Source of the DNA: an uncultured Porticoccus sp.
GTDB taxonomy: Bacteria > Pseudomonadota > Gammaproteobacteria > Pseudomonadales > Porticoccaceae
Assembly: GCF_913061305.1 (NCBI RefSeq)
Contig: NZ_CAJXST010000005.1
Coordinates: 124,001 to 188,000 of the forward strand
Direction: 5' to 3'
DNA: 64,000 bases
Shown here: piece after piece, positions 26,847 through 36,332 of the stretch
Position numbering within the stretch: position 1 is the first letter of the stretch
Layout: each line of letters opens with the position of its first letter
Notes under the pieces: model-generated
What the model was told of the DNA's origin: nothing
The model's input: the letters and a program-made list of their open reading frames with translations, nothing else
The model's database searches: none
Position numbers and translations under genes: made by a program

Positions 26847-29800
26847 TTAATGCGCTTTTTGGTGGCTGCCCGCCAGCAGACAGTAGAAGGCTGGCAGTAC
26901 AAACAGGGTCAGCAATGTCCCGATACCGAGCCCGGTGGCAATGGTCAGGCCAATGGCAAAGCGACTCTCTGCACCGGGTCCCGCCGCCATTAACAATGGC
27001 ACCATGGCAACAACCAGTGCCACGGAAGTCATCAGGATAGGACGCAACCTGATGGCTGAGGCCTCTATCACGGCGTCGAGTTTGCTGAGTTGTCGGTCGG
27101 CCTGCAGCTGGTTGGCAAATTCCACGATCAGAATACCGTTCTTGCTGACCACGCCGATCAGTGTGATCAGTCCCACCTGGGTATAAATATTCATGGTCGC
27201 CGCGCCCATCATGATAAACGCCATGGCCCCGGCCACCGACAGCGGTACCGTGACCAGAATAATGATCGGATCGCGCCAGCTTTCAAACTGGGCGGCAAGC
27301 ACCAGGTAAATGACCAGCAGGGAGAGGAAAAAAGTCACCATCAGGGCGCCGCCCTGTTGCTTGAACTGCCGCGACTGCCCTTTGTAGTCGTAATTGAAGC
27401 CCGCCGGAAACAGCTCGGCTGCTTTTTGCTCAAGAAATGTGATGGCATCGCCCATGGCGACGCCGGGTTGGGTGACACCTTCCAGCGCGATGGCATTGAG
27501 CTGATTGTGCTGGGTACGGGACGAGGGTTCGACCTGTTGCTCGAAATCCACCAGGTTGCTGAGTGGAATCAGGTCACCCGAATCGGCCCGGATATAGTAG
27601 TTTTTCAGGTCGTCTATTGACGCCCGAGCGCTGCGCTCCACCTGGGGAATCACCTCGTAGGAGCGGCCCTGCATGTTAAAACGGTTGATATAGCCGCCGC
27701 CGAGCATATTGGATAGCGAGCGACCGATATCGCCCATGGATAGTCCCAGGTCGGCGGCCCGGTCGCGGTCGATCACAATCTTGTTGATCGGGCGATCGAT
27801 CTCAATGGATTTCTGCAGGAACATGAAATTGCCGCTGGCCATGGCGCTTCCCAGCAGTTCATCGGCCAGCGTATCGATCTCTTCATAGCTTTTGCCCGAG
27901 GTAATCACGAACTGCAGCGGCAGGCCATTGCCGGCTCCCGGTATCGGCGGCCGGGGAAACACAGAGATGCGCACACCGGGGATTCTGGACATGGCCTGCT
28001 GCATGAGGGGTTCCACTTCGAACTGGGATATCTCCCGCTCGTCCCAGGGTTTCATCTTGAAGCCGCCAAACATGGAATTGGCACTGCCTCTGCCGATCAG
28101 CAGGAAGGTCTCGTCATAGCCCGGCAATTCCTCAAAAATCTCCTGCATTTGGTTGCCGTAACCTTCCATATATTCCAGTGTGGCCGTTTGGGGGGCCGTT
28201 CCCATAAATAGCAGAATGCCCTGATCCTCTGGCGGCGCCAGCTCGTTCTGGCTCAGCTGCAACATGAAATAGATGGATGCGAGAAGTACCAGCGCGAAAA
28301 AAACCACGACCCAGACCGACTGCAGTACGAAAGCCAGTGAACGCTGATAACCGCTGGCGAGTCGGTTGAAGCTGCGTTCCACAAACCCCTCAAAGCGGGA
28401 GGGGTTGCCGTGGGGTTTGAGTATCTTGCCGGATATCATGGGGGACAGAGTCAGGGCGACCACCCCGGATATCAGTACGGCGCCCGCCAGTGTGAAGGCA
28501 AACTCCGTAAACAGGGAGCCAACCAGCCCGCCCATGAAGCCGATCGGTGCGTAGACGGCCACCAGGGTGGTGGTCATGGCGATAATCGGGGTTGCCATCT
28601 CCCGGGCGCCGTTCAGGGCTGCCTCGAAGCGGCTTTCGCCGTTTTCGATATGTCGGTGAACGTTCTCCACAATAATAATGGCATCATCTACCACCAGCCC
28701 AATGGCCAGCACCATCGCCAACAGTGTCAGCAGGTTGAGGGAGAAGCCCAGCATCAACATGATCAGTGCGCCACCAATCAGCGACAGTGGTACGGCGATG
28801 GATGGAACAATCGCGGCCCGCAGGGAACCCAGCGTAAGAAAGATCACCAGCAGGACGATAATCACCGCTTCGCCCAGGGTTTTGATGACCTCCTTGATGG
28901 AGCTGTCGATAAACTCCGAGGCATCGTAGGGCAATTCCACCAGCATGCCTTCGGGCAGCTGTGAGCGAATATCCGGCAATTCAGCGCGCACCAGCGCGGC
29001 AACATCCAGGGGGTTGGCGCCCGGTGCGATCTCGATGGCGATGTAGGTCGAGGGCTTGCCTTTGTAGTTGTTGATGGAGTCGTAAGTCTGTGATCCCAGC
29101 TCGCTGCGGGCAATGTCGCCCAGACGAATGATGCTGTCGTCGGTCTGTTTAATGACCAGGTTGCGAAACTGCTCCGGATTGTTGACGTCGGTGTTGCTGG
29201 TCAGATCAATGCGCACCAGTTCGTCCCGGGTGCTGCCGATACCGGCGAGATAATTGTTGTTCAGCAGAATTTCGATCAAGTCGCGCGGGGTCATGTCGAT
29301 TGCGGCGAGTCGCTGCGGATCAATCCAGACCCGCTGAGCAAAGGTCCTGCCCATCAACTCGGCCTTGCCGACCCCGGCCAGCGCCTGCAGTCTCGGCTGC
29401 ACCTGTCGGGTAAGGTAGTCAGTGATCTGTGGAACCTTGATGGTGTCGCTGTAGAAAGCGATATACATCAGCGCGGTACTGTCCCCGGTGGTCGAGCTGA
29501 TGACCGGGTCCCGCACGGCCTCCGGCAACACATCCCGCTTCGAGGCGACCTTGGCCTGAATTTCCGCCAGTGCATCATTGGCGTCGTAGTTCAGGACCAT
29601 TCTGGCCTCAATGGTCGAAATACCTTGCTGGCTGGTGGAGGAGAGGTAATCTATCCCCTCGGCTTCAGCAATGGCCTGTTGCAGCGGGATGGTCACGAAA
29701 CCCTTGACCAGTTCGGAATCCGCCCCCGGATAGGCCGTCGATACTGTCACCGTCGTGCTCTCCAGTTCCGGGTACTGGCGGACTTCCAGTTCCAGAATTG

Positions 29801-29882
29801 CGCGCAACCCCATCAGTAGAATGAGCAGACTGACCACGGTGGCCAGCACCGGTCGGCGAACAAAAATATCCGTAAAACGCAT
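26847..29882 (-). CDS. RND efflux transporter, HAE1-type inner-membrane permease
   Basis: A 1011-residue proton-driven pump subunit. Helix 1 and the periplasmic start (FVRRPVLATVVSLLILLMGL), the conserved charged segment in GLVVDDAIIIVENVHRHIE, and the duplicated 12-helix layout are clear. It exports drugs or other hydrophobic compounds across the envelope with its membrane fusion partner (upstream, overlapping TAATG) and an outer-membrane channel not found here. Substrate not predictable. Confidence 0.95.
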   Translation of the reverse strand: MRFTDIFVRRPVLATVVSLLILLMGLRAILELEVRQYPELESTTVTVSTAYPGADSELVKGFVTIPLQQAIAEAEGIDYLSSTSQQGISTIEARMVLNYDANDALAEIQAKVASKRDVLPEAVRDPVISSTTGDSTALMYIAFYSDTIKVPQITDYLTRQVQPRLQALAGVGKAELMGRTFAQRVWIDPQRLAAIDMTPRDLIEILLNNNYLAGIGSTRDELVRIDLTSNTDVNNPEQFRNLVIKQTDDSIIRLGDIARSELGSQTYDSINNYKGKPSTYIAIEIAPGANPLDVAALVRAELPDIRSQLPEGMLVELPYDASEFIDSSIKEVIKTLGEAVIIVLLVIFLTLGSLRAAIVPSIAVPLSLIGGALIMLMLGFSLNLLTLLAMVLAIGLVVDDAIIIVENVHRHIENGESRFEAALNGAREMATPIIAMTTTLVAVYAPIGFMGGLVGSLFTEFAFTLAGAVLISGVVALTLSPMISGKILKPHGNPSRFEGFVERSFNRLASGYQRSLAFVLQSVWVVVFFALVLLASIYFMLQLSQNELAPPEDQGILLFMGTAPQTATLEYMEGYGNQMQEIFEELPGYDETFLLIGRGSANSMFGGFKMKPWDEREISQFEVEPLMQQAMSRIPGVRISVFPRPPIPGAGNGLPLQFVITSGKSYEEIDTLADELLGSAMASGNFMFLQKSIEIDRPINKIVIDRDRAADLGLSMGDIGRSLSNMLGGGYINRFNMQGRSYEVIPQVERSARASIDDLKNYYIRADSGDLIPLSNLVDFEQQVEPSSRTQHNQLNAIALEGVTQPGVAMGDAITFLEQKAAELFPAGFNYDYKGQSRQFKQQGGALMVTFFLSLLVIYLVLAAQFESWRDPIIILVTVPLSVAGAMAFIMMGAATMNIYTQVGLITLIGVVSKNGILIVEFANQLQADRQLSKLDAVIEASAIRLRPILMTSVALVVAMVPLLMAAGPGAESRFAIGLTIATGLGIGTLLTLFVLPAFYCLLAGSHQKAH

Positions 29883-30982
29883 TAGTTGGTAGCCTTGTCA
29901 GAGGTCACCGAATCGACAATCTCAACGGCCTGGCCGTTGCGGAGCCGTAACAGGCCGGTGGCAACCACCTGTTCATCTTTTTTCACGCCGCTGGTGACCG
30001 ATACCCTGCCGTCCCGGACTTCGCCAGTGGTGACACTGCGCCGCTGCACCATTTTTTGCTGGTCTTCTCCGGACTCGATGACAAACACAAAGTCGCCATA
30101 GGTGTTGTAGGAGATTGCCGTGCGCGGCAGGGTGAGCACCCGATCCTGCTGACCGCGATAGGTGCTGACATTGGCAAACATTCCCGGTCGCAGCCGATGT
30201 TCCGGGTTGGGTAATTCGGCGCGTACGGTGAGGGTTCTGCTTTCCGTGCTGACGGAGGTCTCCAGGGCCAGCACTGCGCCACTGAACAGTTGTCCGGGAT
30301 GGGCGGCGACACGGACTTCAACCCTGTCCCCCACACTGATGCGCGGAAGCTCCCGTTCGGGAATCGTAAAATCCACATAGATGGGATCGAGCATACTGAG
30401 CTGGACGATCGGAGTGCCCACTTGAAGAAATTGACCGAGATCGACCATACGCAGCCCGATAATGCTGTCGAAAGGAGCCCGGATACGTTTCTTGTTCAAA
30501 ATGGCCTGTTGTTCGTGAACCCGGGCCTCAGCAGCTTCCAGAGTGGCTTTTGCTTCATCAAAAACCGACTGGGAAATGGTTTTTCCCTTGATCAGATTGG
30601 AATAGCGCTCGAATTGCTGAAGCGCCAGCCGCTGCTCGGCCTTCAGGGTTTCCAGGCCGGCCTGGTCTGTATCGGTGTTGAGTTTTAAAAGCAGATCACC
30701 GGCACTGACCTGCTGGCCGGATTCAAATTCAATGCTCTCAACCACGCCCGCCATCTCGTTGGCAATCCGTATACCGTTGACTGCCCGAACACTACCGATC
30801 GCCGAGAGTGACTGCGGCCAGGAATCTTCCACCACGCGGGTTGCTTCTACCACCGCAGGTGGCGGAGCCTGACTCATCAGGGTTTGCTGCTGTTTTATCT
30901 GCTGCATCTTCCAGGCGAACAGGCTGCCCAGAACCAGGGTTAGCACGACAATAACAGTAATCAGTCTGGCGGTAGTTTTCAT
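29882..30982 (-). CDS. RND efflux membrane fusion protein
   Basis: A periplasmic adaptor of about 366 residues: N-terminal membrane anchor (ARLITVIVVLTLVLGSLFAW), lipoyl halves around an alpha-hairpin (EFESGQQVSAGDLLLKLNTD, then INKKRIRAPFDSIIGLRMV), and a beta-barrel. ATG 30982 is chosen because the anchor begins there; a longer frame to 31120 adds 46 residues without family features. It is transcribed with the permease and divergent from the persulfide dioxygenase gene. Confidence 0.9.
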   Translation of the reverse strand: MKTTARLITVIVVLTLVLGSLFAWKMQQIKQQQTLMSQAPPPAVVEATRVVEDSWPQSLSAIGSVRAVNGIRIANEMAGVVESIEFESGQQVSAGDLLLKLNTDTDQAGLETLKAEQRLALQQFERYSNLIKGKTISQSVFDEAKATLEAAEARVHEQQAILNKKRIRAPFDSIIGLRMVDLGQFLQVGTPIVQLSMLDPIYVDFTIPERELPRISVGDRVEVRVAAHPGQLFSGAVLALETSVSTESRTLTVRAELPNPEHRLRPGMFANVSTYRGQQDRVLTLPRTAISYNTYGDFVFVIESGEDQQKMVQRRSVTTGEVRDGRVSVTSGVKKDEQVVATGLLRLRNGQAVEIVDSVTSDKATN

Positions 30983-31177
30983 AGGCTTAACGAACACTTT
31001 TCTTTTGAGGCGGGTGTTGCGGAGGTTAAAACATCCGGCACCGCGAAGGGTAAGCAAACATTTTACACAGTTATCTACGATTGGCGATAAACGCTCGTCC
31101 AATTGTTTTGTCTTATGCAAGATCAGTCAGATTCAACCATAATCAACCAGATACAGCCATCAATAGAAGGATGTTTT

Positions 31178-32215
31178 ATGTTATTCAGGCAGTTATTTGA
31201 CAATACTTCTTCCACCTATACGTATCTGCTGGCCGATGAAACCACTCGGCGGGCGATTCTTATCGACCCCGTATTCGAGCAGGCCCAGCGGGACATAGCG
31301 CTTCTGCGGGAGCTGGATCTGTCACTGGCGTTGGTAGTGGATACCCATGCCCACGCCGACCACGTGACAGCAGCCTGGTTATTGCAGCAAAAGACCGGTT
31401 GCCAGATCGCCTCGGCAAAAGTGATCGGTGCGGAGCACGTCAATCTCGCTCTGGAAGACGGGCAGGTTTTTGGTGTTGACGGTATTCAGCTGAAAGCCCT
31501 GTCAACTCCCGGACATACCAACGGTTGCATGAGCTATGTGCTGGAAGATCAGGCGATGGTTTTTACCGGCGATACGCTGTTGATCCGGGGCTGTGGTCGC
31601 AGTGATTTTCAGGAGGGCAGTGCCCACAACCTGTTCCACTCGATCACTGATAAGCTGTTCAGCCTGCCCGATCACTATATGGTCTATCCCGCGCACGATT
31701 ACAACGGCAGAACCCAGAGTGCCATTGGCGAAGAAAAAGCCTTTAACGCCCGTGTCGGCGGGGGAGCCGATGAGCATGACTTTGTTGAATACATGCATGC
31801 CATGAAACTGCCTCATCCCAAGAAAATTGACGAGGCAGTTCCCGCCAATCATCGCAGTGGTTGTCCGGAAAATGGTTTATTGCCGGAAGAACCCGGTTGG
31901 GCCGATATCAAGGTGACCTATGCCGGTGTGCCGGAGGTGGATATTGACTGGCTGCAGTCCCACCGTTCAGAGGTCACACTGCTGGATGTGCGGGATATCG
32001 ATGAGGTTCGCTCGGACAAATCCCCGGCCCTCCAGTCTGACCTGCTGATTCCCCTGGATAAACTCCGGGAGCAGGTGGCCGAGGTGCCGAGCGACAGGCC
32101 CGTCGTGGCCCTGTGTCGGTCCGGGCGACGTTCAGCGATGGCTGTGTCGATTCTGACGGAGGCCGGCATTCAGCAGGTCGCCAGCCTTCGGGGCGGCATC
32201 ATCGCCTCTCTGTAG
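31178..32215 (+). CDS. Persulfide dioxygenase-rhodanese fusion (ETHE1/Blh-like)
   Basis: A 345-residue protein of two parts. Residues 1 to about 240 are a metallo-beta-lactamase domain with THAHADHVTAAW, GHTNG and the DTLLIRGCGRSDFQ segment typical of ETHE1-type persulfide dioxygenases. Residues about 255-345 are a rhodanese domain with an active-site Cys in VALCRSGRRSAM. It oxidises glutathione persulfide to sulfite and moves sulfane sulfur, downstream of sulfide:quinone oxidoreductase. ATG 31178 has AAGGA at 31166; the frame extends to 31103 without support. Confidence 0.88.
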   Translation: MLFRQLFDNTSSTYTYLLADETTRRAILIDPVFEQAQRDIALLRELDLSLALVVDTHAHADHVTAAWLLQQKTGCQIASAKVIGAEHVNLALEDGQVFGVDGIQLKALSTPGHTNGCMSYVLEDQAMVFTGDTLLIRGCGRSDFQEGSAHNLFHSITDKLFSLPDHYMVYPAHDYNGRTQSAIGEEKAFNARVGGGADEHDFVEYMHAMKLPHPKKIDEAVPANHRSGCPENGLLPEEPGWADIKVTYAGVPEVDIDWLQSHRSEVTLLDVRDIDEVRSDKSPALQSDLLIPLDKLREQVAEVPSDRPVVALCRSGRRSAMAVSILTEAGIQQVASLRGGIIASL

Positions 32216-32262
32216 GGTATTCAGTCACCCCCGTCCTTGCTAGACTACTTATTCTTTTATGA

Positions 32263-32274
32263 TATATGCATATA
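32263..32274. promoter_or_regulatory. 12-bp AT palindrome before the SQR gene
   Basis: TATATGCATATA is a perfect palindrome 72 bases before the SQR start, in an otherwise ordinary 130-base gap. AT-rich palindromes of this kind are bound by ArsR-type sulfide sensors such as BigR in other bacteria, but no such regulator gene is in the window. It could also be part of a -10 region. Confidence 0.35.
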
Positions 32275-32345
32275 ACTAAATTGAAGTGACGTCTATCCCG
32301 TCATTCAAGTGAACAGGTTTGGTATGAAAACAGGAGGTCCTCGCC

Positions 32346-33611
32346 ATGAGTAATCAAGACCCAAATCACGTGCAGCCCGAAAAAATCTATTCCGTCCTGA
32401 TTGTCGGTGGAGGTGCCGGGGGTATTGCGGTGGCGGCCAGCCTCCACAAGCGCGACCGAAAACTGGAAATAGCCATTATTGAACCGTCGGATACGCATCA
32501 TTATCAGCCCGGATGGACCATGGTGGGCGGGGGCATCTTTCGCCCGGAGATCACAGCCAAGGCGATGGCCAAGGTGATGCCCGGTTTTGTCACCTGGCAT
32601 CAACAACAGGTTGTATCCCTGGAGCCAGGTCAGAATTGTGTAACGCTCTCGGATGGCACGGTTCTGGGCTACAAGACCCTGGTGCTTGCTCCCGGGCTGG
32701 AACTGAACTGGGCTGGCATTGACGGGCTGGCGGAAAGTCTGGGACAAAATGGTGTCACCTCCAATTATCAGGAGGGTATGGCCCAATACACCTGGGAAAT
32801 GGTCCAGAAAATGAAAAAAGGCACTGCATTGTTCAGCCAGCCGCCGATGCCCATCAAATGTGCCGGCGCCCCCCAGAAGGCCCTGTACCTGTCATCGGAT
32901 CACTGGCGCCGCAATGGTGTGTTGGACAACCTTTCGGTTCAGTTCCACAACGCGGGTGCCGTGCTGTTTGGTGTACCGGACTATGTGCCGGCCCTGCAGT
33001 CGTACATCGATCGCTACGGGATTGATGTCAATTACCAGAGCAATCTGGTCTCGGTTAATGGCCCGGCCCAGAAAGCCGTGTTTCGTATCTCGGATGCCGA
33101 GGGCGGCAGTCAGGATCGGGAAATAAGCTTTGATATGCTCCATGCGGTGCCACCCCAGCGGGCACCTGCATTCATCCGTGAATCCAGTCTGGCTAATGAA
33201 GCCGGCTGGTTGGATCTGAAGAGCGATACGCTTCGTCACAGCCACCATGAAAATATTTTTGGCCTGGGGGATGTCAGCGGCACGACCAATGCGAAAACCG
33301 CCGCTGCCGTTCGCAAGCAGGCTCCAGTGGTTGCCGAAAACCTGATCGCCCATCTCAACGGCCAGCCGCCGACGGCTGAATACCTGGGTTATGGGTCCTG
33401 CCCACTCACTGTCGAGCAAGGTCGGATTGTCCTTGCCGAATTTGGCTACGGCGGCGAGCTACAGCCGACTTTCCCGACCTGGGTAAATGACGGCACTAAA
33501 GCCACCCGGGCAGCCTGGTGGCTAAAGGCAAAACAACTGCCAATGCTTTACTGGCAGGTCATGTTGAAGGGGCATGAATGGCTGGCAAAACCGAAAAAAC
33601 TGTCGAAATAA
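32346..33611 (+). CDS. Sulfide:quinone oxidoreductase-like flavoprotein
   Basis: A 421-residue FAD protein of the type that resembles eukaryotic SQRDL. FAD motif VLIVGGGAGGIAVAASLHK, then DTHHYQPGWTMVGGG. Two cysteines in conserved positions (MPIKCAGAPQK and YGSCPLTV) are candidates for the redox pair, and IFGLGDVSGTTNAKTAAAVR closes the FAD site. It oxidises sulfide to persulfide and passes electrons to quinone at the membrane. The adjoining persulfide dioxygenase completes a sulfide-detoxification route. AGGAGG precedes the ATG. Confidence 0.9.
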   Translation: MSNQDPNHVQPEKIYSVLIVGGGAGGIAVAASLHKRDRKLEIAIIEPSDTHHYQPGWTMVGGGIFRPEITAKAMAKVMPGFVTWHQQQVVSLEPGQNCVTLSDGTVLGYKTLVLAPGLELNWAGIDGLAESLGQNGVTSNYQEGMAQYTWEMVQKMKKGTALFSQPPMPIKCAGAPQKALYLSSDHWRRNGVLDNLSVQFHNAGAVLFGVPDYVPALQSYIDRYGIDVNYQSNLVSVNGPAQKAVFRISDAEGGSQDREISFDMLHAVPPQRAPAFIRESSLANEAGWLDLKSDTLRHSHHENIFGLGDVSGTTNAKTAAAVRKQAPVVAENLIAHLNGQPPTAEYLGYGSCPLTVEQGRIVLAEFGYGGELQPTFPTWVNDGTKATRAAWWLKAKQLPMLYWQVMLKGHEWLAKPKKLSK

Positions 33612-33738
33612 AGTGGGCATCCGTTTGTGCCACGCTTGGGGCTCTGGATTTCGGATTACATGCCTTGTTTCTTGATCGGGCAGCGCATGACCTGCAAATG
33701 TCCTACTATGGGCAATATACCCACAGGGAAGTTGGCCT

Positions 33739-34155
33739 ATGCGACACTTTATCCGCCACCCCTCAGATTTCCCCATTCTCATTTCCTCTGAAGAGAGCAG
33801 CAACGGCGATCAGGCCAGTCTCTGCAATATCAGTCAGGGTGGCTTTGCCTGCCGGCTGCCACGGGCGTTCTCGCTGGGCACCGCTGTGACGCTGTACATT
33901 CCCTCACTGCAACCGGATTATCGGGTCTCCGGTCGGGTGACGCGATGCATCCCCTGTGCCAGGGGGTTTCGGGTCGGCATCCAGTTCAACGATAAAGCGG
34001 AGTCCTTTAAAAGCAGAATGGTAGAGCAGGTCTGCCTGATAGAACACTATCGTCGGGAGCTCGATCGGGAGGGTCGGGTGCTGGACAGTGAAGCGGCGGC
34101 ACAAGAGTGGATAGCGCGTTTTGGCAGCCAGTTTGCCAAGTCCTTTTCCGGTTAG
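33739..34155 (+). CDS. PilZ-domain protein
   Basis: A 138-residue soluble protein. The opening RHFIRHPSDFPI followed by NISQGGFACRLP matches the PilZ c-di-GMP-binding pattern (an Arg motif, then a D/N-x-S-x-x-G motif). The first part has two Arg separated by three residues rather than the full RxxxR core, so ligand binding is likely but unproven. It stands alone, 127 bases after the SQR gene. Confidence 0.8.
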   Translation: MRHFIRHPSDFPILISSEESSNGDQASLCNISQGGFACRLPRAFSLGTAVTLYIPSLQPDYRVSGRVTRCIPCARGFRVGIQFNDKAESFKSRMVEQVCLIEHYRRELDREGRVLDSEAAAQEWIARFGSQFAKSFSG

Positions 34156-34249
34156 GCCGGGCAGTCTGTCGGTCGCCTGTTTCCCTGCCCCTGGCGCCTC
34201 GGTGAATTCCTTTGCTGCAACCTGCGATACTGGTTCCTTGAGATATTGG

Positions 34250-34400
34250 GGTGGGGTATAGAGGTATGGGGCCAGAGTAAAAATTATTTCACCTTTAATG
34301 CTGCTTTGTAGCACCATAATTAGGCATGGGCAGAGATGTGGAAAATTTTAGGCGCGTTAACCTCGGTTGCTTTAGATTTGCCACCGATGAAGCCGCTCGA
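34250..34400. repeat. Possible repeat-element remnant
   Basis: The gap 34156-34418 contains GGGGCCAGAGTAAAAATTAT (from 34266). This resembles a short motif found near REP-type transposase genes in other gammaproteobacteria, followed by a stretch with no intact frame. I recognise it only by motif memory. No transposase frame survives. Confidence 0.3.
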
Positions 34401-34418
34401 TAGAGGTGGACCCTAACG

Positions 34419-34994
34419 ATGAACACACTGTTTGATAGTTGTACCCCTGTTACCGATGAAGTGCTCGCCGTCGTTGCCCATATGCCGACGACAAGCTTAC
34501 CAGTGTTGATGAATGATGCGTTTGCCCTGCGACTGAGTGATGCCGATTTGATGCGCATTGCGGTATTGCTGGCGAAGAAAAGTTATGACGAGGGAGGCTG
34601 TCCCATCGGAGCGGTGATTATCGATAATGCCTCGCGCCGGATTGTTGGGAAGGGCCACAATACGCTGGTGCAGGAGAATCACCCCTACAACCACGGTGAA
34701 ACTGCGGCCATTCGTGATGCCGGACGGCTGGATTTCAGTCTTACCACACTGTTCACTTCACTGAGTCCCTGTGCTATCTGTGCCACTTTGTTACACATGC
34801 GTGGTTTTGCCCGGGTGGTGGTAGGCGATGTCAGCAATGCTTCGGGTGCTGAGCCGCTGTTGCGCAGTAAGGGTGTGGTGGTGGACATTCTGGAAGATCC
34901 GTTAGGTGTTGCGCTGTATGCCCGTTTTCGGGTCGAGCAACCTGTGCTGGAGCTGGAAGATTGGCAGGGGCTTGCAGCGACTCACAAATGTTGA
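34419..34994 (+). CDS. Cytosine/nucleoside deaminase, Fcy1-like
   Basis: A 191-residue zinc deaminase of the cytidine/deoxycytidylate deaminase fold. The zinc site and catalytic Glu are in YNHGETAAIRDAG, and the second zinc motif in SLSPCAICATLLHM. GGCPIGAVIIDN and the C-terminal layout resemble yeast cytosine deaminase more than TadA. An N-terminal extension of about 45 residues precedes the domain. It probably acts on cytosine or a related base in salvage. No neighbouring pathway gene helps. Confidence 0.78.
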   Translation: MNTLFDSCTPVTDEVLAVVAHMPTTSLPVLMNDAFALRLSDADLMRIAVLLAKKSYDEGGCPIGAVIIDNASRRIVGKGHNTLVQENHPYNHGETAAIRDAGRLDFSLTTLFTSLSPCAICATLLHMRGFARVVVGDVSNASGAEPLLRSKGVVVDILEDPLGVALYARFRVEQPVLELEDWQGLAATHKC

Positions 34995-35286
34995 TGCAGT
35001 CGAAGCTAAAATAAAGGGGGGGTAAACAGCAGCCCCCTGTTCTCGCCCTGTTTTGTATTGACGGTATTATTGCAAACAGCCGTGTCAGGTAATTTTACAA
35101 TGTGTGTGCTAAGAATGGTCATCATTTACGGTAACCTGCTGTAAATTATATATTTTTATTCGATTGGCATCATTTATGCTTATAGATACATTGACCACTT
35201 GTTGAGCTTTTCTTGGTTGAGCTTTTCGACAGTACCGCAAGGATCAAAGTGGTGCGGATTAATTAATTTAAGCATGGAGAATTAAC

Positions 35287-36033
35287 ATGTCATTAGCACT
35301 TAGAAGCAAGATTCCATCTCTTTTTCTGGCGTCGAGCTTACTTTTCGTTGGTGGGAATGCCTCTGCGGCATTGTTAGATGCCTTCGAGAACGGGGGGTTC
35401 GAAGGGTATACAGGAAATACAAATTCATTCAATTCCGATGTCCCGCCCGGCTGGACAACCACTGAAGGGACACCGGATGTGTTTAATGCCAGCACGAATT
35501 TCCGAGGCTTTACCTGGAAGGCCAGTAGCACTGGCGGTGATTTTCTGCATGGCATTGGTTGGGACGGCAGGGCGGGATCGCCTTACGTCGAAAGTGCTCT
35601 GCAGGTTGGTCTGGGTGGATTGGTGATTGGGCAGCAATACGAGATCTCGTTTGAACAGAGTATCAGCCACAGTGATTTTTCTGAGGCCGGAGGCTACTGG
35701 GAAATTATCTTTGGAGCGGAATCGCAGAACGCTGCACCGATGGAGCTGCCCACTTTCGGGGAAGCTGCTGACTGGATCTGGCAGACGTTAATCTTTACTG
35801 CGACCAGTGAGATTCAGACGCTCGAAGTTGTTGCACACAGCACGTTTGGTGATCGGGCTGACCTGGGCATCGATAGCTTCTTTCTGGGCGACCCCGGAAC
35901 CAATCCTGATAACCCGGATACGCCCACTGACCCCACCCCTCCAACCGCGTTGCCAGTACCGGGTTCTCTTCCGTTGCTTGGCTTAGGGCTGGGGGCCCTG
36001 CTGTTGGTGGCAAGAAGGCAGCGCCAATCCTGA
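35287..36033 (+). CDS. Secreted PEP-CTERM-like protein
   Basis: A 248-residue exported protein. Signal peptide about residues 1-27 (ending GNASA). Body rich in Gly, Ser and Asp, starting NGGFEGYTGNTNSFNSD, resembling carbohydrate-binding beta-sandwich domains. Then a Pro/Thr/Asp spacer (NPDNPDTPTDPTPPT), and a C-terminal sorting signal of the PEP-CTERM type: motif VPGS, hydrophobic LPLLGLGLGALLLVA, and basic RRQRQS. Exosortase would process it; no exosortase gene is in the window. The 290-base upstream region is AT-rich and gene-free. Confidence 0.8.
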   Translation: MSLALRSKIPSLFLASSLLFVGGNASAALLDAFENGGFEGYTGNTNSFNSDVPPGWTTTEGTPDVFNASTNFRGFTWKASSTGGDFLHGIGWDGRAGSPYVESALQVGLGGLVIGQQYEISFEQSISHSDFSEAGGYWEIIFGAESQNAAPMELPTFGEAADWIWQTLIFTATSEIQTLEVVAHSTFGDRADLGIDSFFLGDPGTNPDNPDTPTDPTPPTALPVPGSLPLLGLGLGALLLVARRQRQS

Positions 36034-36198
36034 TGGCTACGCTTTGGGCCGGCTGTGAAGCGATTCCAGATGGCCCATCGCTGCTTGCCTGATTGGACCG
36101 GTACGCAATGAATGCTGGGCTAGGCTCAGTCCTGACCTCTCAGCAAGGTCAGGTTTTGTGAAAGGCAAGCGTGTCGGATAGCTGTTATATCTCCATTT

Positions 36199-36223
36199 GT
36201 CCCCCCGGATAATCCGGGGGGAC
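36199..36223. repeat. Strong GC-rich palindromic hairpin
   Basis: GTCCCCCCGGA (36199-36209) pairs perfectly with TCCGGGGGGAC (36213-36223) around a 3-base loop, TAA. No T-run follows on either strand, so it is not a standard terminator, although it may end the PEP-CTERM transcript. It could be a REP-like element. Confidence 0.6.
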
Positions 36224-36276
36224 ACCTTAATATTATTCACCCACTCCTCGCATTTATTGGACATCAATAAGCACTT

Positions 36277-36332
36277 GGCTTTTGGCTTTTGGCTTTTGGC
36301 TTTTGGCTTTTGGCTTTTGGCTTTTGGATTTT
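36277..36332. repeat. Heptamer tandem repeat (GGCTTTT x7 plus one variant)
   Basis: Seven exact copies of GGCTTTT run from 36277 to 36325, followed by GGATTTT (36326-36332). Seven-base units keep shifting frame, so the spurious frames across it encode different short peptide repeats. It lies between the PEP-CTERM gene and the tRNA-Asn half copy in a 730-base non-coding stretch (36034-36763). Slippage would change its length between strains. Confidence 0.9.
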
